Shown piece after piece: positions 58,793 through 64,000 of a stretch of DNA of 64,000 nt. Position 1 is the first letter of the stretch. Each line of letters opens with the position of its first letter. The position numbers were made by a program, and so were the translations under genes. Source of the stretch: Corallococcus caeni (GTDB taxonomy: Bacteria > Myxococcota > Myxococcia > Myxococcales > Myxococcaceae); assembly GCF_036245865.1 (NCBI RefSeq), contig NZ_BTTW01000002.1, forward strand, positions 806,001 to 870,000, read 5' to 3'. The notes beneath the pieces are model-generated. The model saw only the letters and a list, made by a program, of their open reading frames with translations, was not told the DNA's origin and searched no databases.

Positions 58793-59550
58793 TGAAGCGC
58801 CCGCTGCTCGCGCTCGGCGCGCTGCTGGCCCTGGGCGCGTGCACGGGCGACTCCGAACCCGTCCCCATGCCTGATGGTGAAGTCCTGGACGCCGGCACCG
58901 CGGATGCCGGCGTCCCCGACGCGGGGACGGAGGCCGACGCGGGGACGGACGCCGACGCGGGCTCGCGGCCGGTGGATCCGTTCGCGGACCGGGTGACGGC
59001 GTATCACTTCGGCGACTCGGCCGGCTTCGGGCAGGACCGCTTCCCGGACGTCGTGCTAGGGCCTCCGGTGGGGGCGGGCCAGTACACGGGCTCGCTCGAC
59101 GTGCTGTCGCTGGGACGCGAAGGCTCCATCACCCTGGAGTTCACCGACCTGCTCGCGGTGGACGGTCCGGGCGTGGACCTGCTCGTGTTCGAGAACGCCT
59201 TCCAGAAGGTGGGCGGCGACATCTTCGCGGAGCCGGCCCGCGTGGCCGTCAGCGACGACGGCCTCACGTGGTTCGACTTCCCCTGCGCCGCCACCGACAA
59301 GGACGGGGGCTTCCCGGGCTGTGCCGGGACGCATCCGGTGCACTCGACCCCGGACAACGGCGTGTCCCCCACCGACCCGGCCGCGGCGGGCGGGGACGGC
59401 TTCGACCTGGCGGACGTGGGCCTCGCCCGCGCCCGCTTCGTGCGCCTCACCGACACGGGGCTCAACAGCTACGGCGGCACGTCCGGCGGCTTCGACCTGG
59501 ACGCGCTGGCCGTGGTGAACGGGCAGCTGGCGGACGGCGGTGTGCCGTGA
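58792..59550 (+). CDS. B12-regulated surface lipoprotein, paralogue 2 of the second family
   Basis: 252 residues from ATG 58792, which overlaps the preceding TGA by one base. Lipobox LGAC (MKRPLLALGALLALGACTG), a short DAG stalk, then the same domain as 55953-56627 (FADRVTAYHFGDSAGFGQDRFPDVVLG, GVDLLVFENAF, VSDDGLTWFDFPC, GGDGFDLADVGLARARFVRL, GGFDLDALAVVNG). Closes the riboswitch 3 operon. Confidence 0.75.
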   Translation: MKRPLLALGALLALGACTGDSEPVPMPDGEVLDAGTADAGVPDAGTEADAGTDADAGSRPVDPFADRVTAYHFGDSAGFGQDRFPDVVLGPPVGAGQYTGSLDVLSLGREGSITLEFTDLLAVDGPGVDLLVFENAFQKVGGDIFAEPARVAVSDDGLTWFDFPCAATDKDGGFPGCAGTHPVHSTPDNGVSPTDPAAAGGDGFDLADVGLARARFVRLTDTGLNSYGGTSGGFDLDALAVVNGQLADGGVP

Positions 59551-59610
59551 GCCACACCCTGCGCGTGGGGAACGCCCGCTTCATCCACCGCCCCAGGTGA
59601 AGTCCGACCC

Positions 59611-59639
59611 GGGCCCGGCTCCCGTACGAGGCCGGGCCC
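59611..59639 (+). terminator. Hairpin after the riboswitch 3 operon
   Basis: GGGCCCGGC and GCCGGGCCC, 9 bp perfect, 11-nt loop, 60 bp after the last lipoprotein stop. No T-run follows. Marks the probable operon end. Confidence 0.5.
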
Positions 59640-59755
59640 CCCGGGTATGACGCGACGCGGGAGGGCTTCCGGGGCCTCGGCCGGACGCCCGCATTCCAGG
59701 GGAAAGCGTCTCGGACTCTCGGAAGATTGGGAGGTCGTGTAATGTCGTGCGCCCG

Positions 59756-61450
59756 ATGTGGCAGATCATCATCAACGGGCCCGGCTACTTCGACACGTCG
59801 TACGACCTGCCCGAGGGCGTCACCAGCCTCGGCCGTGCGGACGAGAACGACATCGTGCTGGGCGGTGACCTCGTGTCGCGCCGGCACGCGCGCCTCTATG
59901 TCGAGGGCGATGCGCTGCGCATCGAGGACCTGGGCAGCCGCAACGGCAGCCGGGTGAACGGCGCGCCCTTGCAGGGCAGCAAGCACCTGAACGCGGGCGA
60001 CACCGTGACGCTGGGGGAGAACACCCTCGCGGTGCGCCAGCCGCACACGGTGGAGAACGCCGCCACGGAGATGATGGACCTGGGCGCGGGCGGCGTCGTG
60101 CGCTTCGGGCACGGCACGGACGTGGGCCCAGCAGTGCTGATGGCCAAGAACGTCAAGGACGCGGACGTGCTGCGCCTGCTGGACAACGTGGGGCCGCTGC
60201 CGTTCGACGACGCGTTCTCCGGCCCCTCGCCCGTGCCCGCGGGCTCCGCCGTCGCCAGCCCGCGCGTGTCGTACGAGACGCTGGTGCTGCTGGTGCACGC
60301 CGCGGAGGCGCTGGCCACCGCGCGCACGCTGACCGCGTTCCTGGAGTCCGCGATGGACCGGCTCCTGGAGCGCACCGACGCCACGACGGCGGTGGTGCTG
60401 CTCAAGCACGCCACCGGGCCGCTGGTGCCCGCGGCGGTGCGCCACCGGGGACGGCTGGCCAAGGGTGAAGTGCCCGTGTCGGACGCCATCGTGGACGAGG
60501 CCCTGCGCCAGGGCCGCGCGCTCGCGGTGGGCGACGTGAAGGACGACCGCCGCTTCGCCGGACGCGAGAGCGTCATCATGTACGGCGTGAACCGGGTGCT
60601 GTGCATCCCCGTCGGCACCGAGCCGCCCTTCGCGGGCGTGCTCTACGTCAACGTCCCCGGCGAGGGCGACACCAGCCTGGAGCTGATGCTGGATGCGTGC
60701 ACCGCGGTGGCCCACCTGGTGGCCAGCGGCGTGCAGCGCTTCGCCGTGCGCGACGGCTCCAGCACGGACCGGCTGCGGCGCAACCTGGAGCGCTTCCACT
60801 CGCCGGAGGTGGCCGAGCGCCGCTCCGCCGAGGCCCAGCGCACCGGCGGCAAGCTGCCGGGCCTGGAGGAGAAGAACCTCACCGTGCTGCACGCGGAGCT
60901 GGCGGACTTCGGCGCGGTGATTGGCCGGCTGGGCGCGGCGCGGGCCACGCAGCTGCTCAACGACTTCCACGCGCGCATGAGCGGCATCGTCTTCAGCTTC
61001 GAGGCCACCGTCGAAGGCTTCATGGGCGAGTCCATGCGCGCGCTGTTCGGCGTGCCCTACGCCAAGGGCGACGACGCGGTCCGCGCGGTGCGCGCGGCGC
61101 TGGCCCTGCGCGCGGACTGGGAGCGCGGCATGGCCCGCCGGCCCCAGGACGAGCGCTGCGACCTGCGAATCGCGCTGCACTCCACCAAGGCGCTGGTGGG
61201 GATGATCGGCACCGAGGCGCGCACGGAGTACAGCGCCGTGGGAGAGGGCATGGGGGTGGCCGGCTGGCTGGCCTCCACTGCGGCCCCCGGTCAGGTGCTG
61301 ATGACGGGCAAGCTGCTGGCGGCCACCGGGGCGCGCTTCGACGTCATGCCGCTGGGGGAGCGGGTGGTGCGGCCTCCCCGCGACAAGGTGGCGGTTTTCG
61401 AGGTGATTGAAGAGGACATGGGCATGCTGACCAACCCCGGTATCCGGTGA
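59756..61450 (+). CDS. FHA - GAF - degenerate class III adenylate cyclase protein
   Basis: 564 residues from ATG 59756 (GTG 59747 with GGAGG 12 bp upstream is an alternative). FHA domain at residues about 1-95 (LGRADENDIV, SRRHARLYV, GSRNGSRVNG) binds phosphothreonine. A GAF domain spans about 175-335. The C-terminal cyclase fold aligns with class III enzymes, but catalytic positions differ: E381 and E425 in place of the metal aspartates, G421 for the base-binding Lys, G500 for Asn and W504 for the transition-state Arg. It should be inactive as a cyclase and act as a sensor/scaffold. A Ser/Thr kinase follows directly. Confidence 0.82.
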   Translation: MWQIIINGPGYFDTSYDLPEGVTSLGRADENDIVLGGDLVSRRHARLYVEGDALRIEDLGSRNGSRVNGAPLQGSKHLNAGDTVTLGENTLAVRQPHTVENAATEMMDLGAGGVVRFGHGTDVGPAVLMAKNVKDADVLRLLDNVGPLPFDDAFSGPSPVPAGSAVASPRVSYETLVLLVHAAEALATARTLTAFLESAMDRLLERTDATTAVVLLKHATGPLVPAAVRHRGRLAKGEVPVSDAIVDEALRQGRALAVGDVKDDRRFAGRESVIMYGVNRVLCIPVGTEPPFAGVLYVNVPGEGDTSLELMLDACTAVAHLVASGVQRFAVRDGSSTDRLRRNLERFHSPEVAERRSAEAQRTGGKLPGLEEKNLTVLHAELADFGAVIGRLGAARATQLLNDFHARMSGIVFSFEATVEGFMGESMRALFGVPYAKGDDAVRAVRAALALRADWERGMARRPQDERCDLRIALHSTKALVGMIGTEARTEYSAVGEGMGVAGWLASTAAPGQVLMTGKLLAATGARFDVMPLGERVVRPPRDKVAVFEVIEEDMGMLTNPGIR

Positions 61451-61535
61451 GGCGGCCGGCGCGGCCGGTTGACGGGTTGAAGCGGGAGCCCTGCCCGGGG
61501 TTCAATGCGCTTTCCGTGGTGGACCCCCGCACCGC

Positions 61536-64000
61536 ATGAACTCTTCGACCCAGCCCGCCCGATTGCGTCCCTTCCGGCCGCAGCCCTTCGGCCGGTACAC
61601 GCTCCTGTCGCACCTGGCCACCGGCGGCATGGGGGAGATCTACCTCGCCCGCCTGGAGGGCGCGCAGGGCTTCGAGAAGCTGTGCGTCATCAAGAAGATC
61701 CTCCCGCAGTTCGCGGAGGACCAGGACTTCGTCGACCGCTTCGTCGGTGAGGCGCGCACGCTGGTGCGGCTGGGGCACGGCTCCATCGCGCAGGTGCTGG
61801 ACATGGGCGTGCACGAGGGCGAGGCCTACATGGCCCTCGAGTACGTGGACGGCAAGGACCTGCGCAAGGTGGCCGCGCGCGTGAGGGACCGGCAGACGCC
61901 GCTGCCGCTCACGTTCGTGCTCTACGTGATGGGCCGGGTGCTGGACGCGCTCGCGTACGCGCACAGGAAGCGGGACGAGGACGAGAAGGAGCTGAAGCTC
62001 GTCCACCGGGACATCTCCCCGCAGAACATCCTCATCTCCTACGAAGGGGAGGTGAAGGTCATCGACTTCGGCCTGGCCAAGAGCCGGCTGTCGGCGGCGA
62101 AGACGAACCCCAGCATCATCCTGGGCAAGTTCCTCTACATGTCGCCCGAGCAGGCCCGGCACCAGCCGGTGGACCGCCGCAGCGACCTGTACGCGGTGGG
62201 CCTGTGCCTCTACGAGCTCATCTCCGGCAAGAACCCCTTCGACGCGCTACCGCCGGGCGAGCTGATGTCCGCGGTGGCGAACCCGAAGGTGGCGCCGCTC
62301 GGTGAGGTGGAGCCGCTGACGCCGCCGGCGGTGTCGCAGCTGGTGGCGAAGGCGCTGGCGGTGGAGCCGGCCCAGCGCTTCCAGACGGCGGAGGACTTCC
62401 GGGTGCGCCTGCAGGCGTGCCTGATGGAGATCGACACCAGCGCGGGCCCGGAGAGCGTCAGCCGCTTCATGCGCGACCTGTTCTCCTCGGACTACCAGTC
62501 CGAGCGCCGCCTGCTGGCGTCCCTGCGCGAGGTGTCGCGCGACATGCGCGCCAGCGGCACGTACGAGTCGCTGGGCGCCGCGCCGCGCCCGACGATGCAG
62601 GTGCCCACGCTGCCGGCGAAGACCATCCGCCTGGATGGGCCGGTGGAGCCGCTGTCCTTCCACCCCACGCCCCGCAGCCGCGAGGACGGCGGTGGCGCGC
62701 GCGACGACGGGGAGACGCGCCCCGGCGTGATGGTGGACGAGTCCACCCGCCCCGCGTTCCCGGTGGAGGCGCTGGAGGAGGCGGCCCGCGCGAAGATGCG
62801 GCCCAGCCCCGCGTCGTCGGAGCCGTCGCTCACGGTGGAGGTCCGCCAGGACGCGATGGAGCGGCCCACCATCCTCGAGGGCCTGCCGGCCATCCGGCTT
62901 CCTTCGGACCGCCCGGTGGAGGCGGAGGTCCTGGCCCCGCCGCCCGGCGAGCCCACCGCGCCCCGGGCGGAAGCGCTGCCCTCGGCGGAGGCGCCAGGGG
63001 AGCCCACCGCGCCGCGCGCCACGTCGCTGCCGTACTCCGACCCCGGGCTGGCGTCGCGCGACGCGCCCGTGGTGCCGGACGTGCCGGTGTCGCGGCCGTT
63101 CGCGGACGCGGGCCGGGGGGCGTCGCTGCCCTTCTCGGATTCAGTGGGGCCTCGGGGCGTGCCGCCTGTCGCGGAGCCCCGGTCGTTCGCGCCGCCGCCT
63201 CCGCCCATGGCGGCGATTCCAGCCGTGCGGCCGGCGGATGGACCCGTGCCCGTCGTGCCGGCGGATGCGTCCCGGCCGGTGTCGCCTCCTCCGATGCCGT
63301 CCTTCGACTCCGGGGCGGGGCGGTTCGAGGCGTCGGGTGAGTCACTGCCGTTCATGGAGCCGCCGCCTCCGCCGGACGGCCCGTTCCTCGATGACGAGGG
63401 GCTCCCCGAGAGCGACTACCCGTGGCCGGAGCCCATCCCCGAGGGAGGCCGGGCCGAGCTTCGCGCCGCCGAGGTCCGCATCCCGGAGGGGCAGCGTCCC
63501 ACCGCCGCGATGCCGTCGGTGCCGTCTTCGCGCCCCGGTGTGACGACGCCGTCGAATGGCAGCCGTCCCGCGCCGCCGTCCGCGTTCGACGCGGCCCTCA
63601 CCCCGGAGCCCCTGCCGAGCTTCGAGCCGGTGCGCGCGTCGGAGTCCGCTCGCGGCTTCGATACGCCCCGCGCCGCTGAACCCGCGCGTGCCGCCGAGCC
63701 GCGCATCCCGGAAGGCCAGCGCCCCACCGCCGCGATGCCGTCGGTGCCGTCTTCGCGCCCCGGTGTGACGACGCCGTCGAATGGCAACCGGCCGCTGCCG
63801 GCCTACGCCGCGCCCACCATCCAGGTGCCCTCCATCCAGTCCGGGGCCTCGCGCTCCACCGACTTCGATGAGGAGCCGCTGGTGGGCTCCGAGCCGCTCG
63901 ACCCGGGTCCCGCTCCCCGGCCCACGATGCAGGACACGCGGCCGTCGGAGGAGCTGGTCTCGGTGGATCCGCGCGCCCTGGAGGTGGACTCCAGCGTGCC
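61536..64000 (+). CDS. Ser/Thr protein kinase with long Pro-rich tail (3' end beyond window)
   Basis: At least 821 residues from ATG 61536, still open at the window end. Kinase domain at residues about 18-295: glycine loop ATGGMGEIY, K53 (CVIKKI), HRDISPQN with D159, DFG with D177, and GKFLYMSPEQARH activation/P+1 segment. All catalytic residues are intact. After residue about 330 it is a disordered Pro/Ala/Glu-rich tail with an internal 85-bp duplication. The FHA protein encoded 85 bp upstream is a natural phospho-target or partner. Confidence 0.9.
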   Translation, partial: MNSSTQPARLRPFRPQPFGRYTLLSHLATGGMGEIYLARLEGAQGFEKLCVIKKILPQFAEDQDFVDRFVGEARTLVRLGHGSIAQVLDMGVHEGEAYMALEYVDGKDLRKVAARVRDRQTPLPLTFVLYVMGRVLDALAYAHRKRDEDEKELKLVHRDISPQNILISYEGEVKVIDFGLAKSRLSAAKTNPSIILGKFLYMSPEQARHQPVDRRSDLYAVGLCLYELISGKNPFDALPPGELMSAVANPKVAPLGEVEPLTPPAVSQLVAKALAVEPAQRFQTAEDFRVRLQACLMEIDTSAGPESVSRFMRDLFSSDYQSERRLLASLREVSRDMRASGTYESLGAAPRPTMQVPTLPAKTIRLDGPVEPLSFHPTPRSREDGGGARDDGETRPGVMVDESTRPAFPVEALEEAARAKMRPSPASSEPSLTVEVRQDAMERPTILEGLPAIRLPSDRPVEAEVLAPPPGEPTAPRAEALPSAEAPGEPTAPRATSLPYSDPGLASRDAPVVPDVPVSRPFADAGRGASLPFSDSVGPRGVPPVAEPRSFAPPPPPMAAIPAVRPADGPVPVVPADASRPVSPPPMPSFDSGAGRFEASGESLPFMEPPPPPDGPFLDDEGLPESDYPWPEPIPEGGRAELRAAEVRIPEGQRPTAAMPSVPSSRPGVTTPSNGSRPAPPSAFDAALTPEPLPSFEPVRASESARGFDTPRAAEPARAAEPRIPEGQRPTAAMPSVPSSRPGVTTPSNGNRPLPAYAAPTIQVPSIQSGASRSTDFDEEPLVGSEPLDPGPAPRPTMQDTRPSEELVSVDPRALEVDSSV
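63477..63561 (+). repeat. 85-bp direct repeat in the kinase tail, copy 1
   Basis: Encodes RIPEGQRPTAAMPSVPSSRP and the next eight residues. Matches 63702-63786 at 82 of 85 positions, 225 bp (75 codons) apart, in frame. Confidence 0.8.
63702..63786 (+). repeat. 85-bp direct repeat in the kinase tail, copy 2
   Basis: Second copy of 63477-63561. The high DNA identity in a tail that otherwise varies suggests recent duplication or gene conversion. Confidence 0.8.

Noticed and set aside
59462..61180. 572-codon minus-strand frame
   Set aside because: Antisense to the FHA-GAF-cyclase gene, whose motifs are clear.

Overview
The window is a very G+C-rich (roughly 70%) chromosomal stretch. Gene content points to a fruiting-body myxobacterium of the Myxococcaceae (Corallococcus/Myxococcus-like): many short lipoproteins, a protein with a MYXO-CTERM-like tail, a Ser/Thr kinase with the HRDISPQN loop and a long Pro-rich tail, PilZ and DUF4388 regulators, and an FHA-GAF-cyclase protein. 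The genus is inference. No rRNA, tRNA, CRISPR array or transposase was seen. High G+C produces very long antisense open frames; those were set aside.

Layout. 1-3.6 kb: end of an acyl-carrier-like gene, a fatty acyl-AMP ligase, an FAD reductase and a GGCT-like protein. 3.7-9.2 kb: an EF-hand/NUC endonuclease, a RibD-type reductase, a NIPSNAP protein and a divergent MocR regulator with an inverted-repeat operator. 9.2-15.3 kb: a lipoprotein / NAPE-PLD-like / TPR operon, a Uma2 nuclease, an O-methyltransferase, a MYXO-CTERM-like protein and a REC-DUF4388 regulator. 15.3-25.4 kb: a Ni/Co transporter, lipoproteins, a PrxQ with a Lys/Ala tail, NagZ, a MoxR-DUF58-BatA operon and a secreted repeat protein. 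25.4-29.6 kb: regulator/enzyme pairs (LysR with an oxidoreductase and a hydrolase; GST with HxlR) with visible operators. 29.6-38.8 kb: a His-rich membrane protein, a PilZ-Hsp70 fusion, a FliB-like protein, a DsbA-family thioredoxin-fold gene with an in-frame TGA at its first active-site cysteine (probable selenoprotein) and an S9 peptidase. 38.8-48.4 kb: lipoproteins, a TPR metallopeptidase with a DUF4175 protein, MarR, ComEA and a DUF1016 nuclease.

48.4-59.6 kb is the most unusual part. Three cobalamin riboswitches lie within 7.1 kb. Each follows a TTGAC-N17-TA promoter whose -10 ends exactly 7 nt before the P1 stem. The first controls a BtuB-type TonB receptor and a Cys-rich, propeller-like lipoprotein. 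The second and third control a duplicated pair, a DAG-repeat-stalked lipoprotein plus a smaller surface lipoprotein. Together they look like a surface vitamin B12 capture system, with a BtuG-like role inferred. A 98-bp copy of the first riboswitch's promoter and 5' half is stranded 1.75 kb upstream, so an aldo/keto reductase-TetR pair lies between direct repeats.

59.7-64 kb: an FHA-GAF protein whose cyclase domain has lost its catalytic residues, then a Ser/Thr kinase running off the window end.
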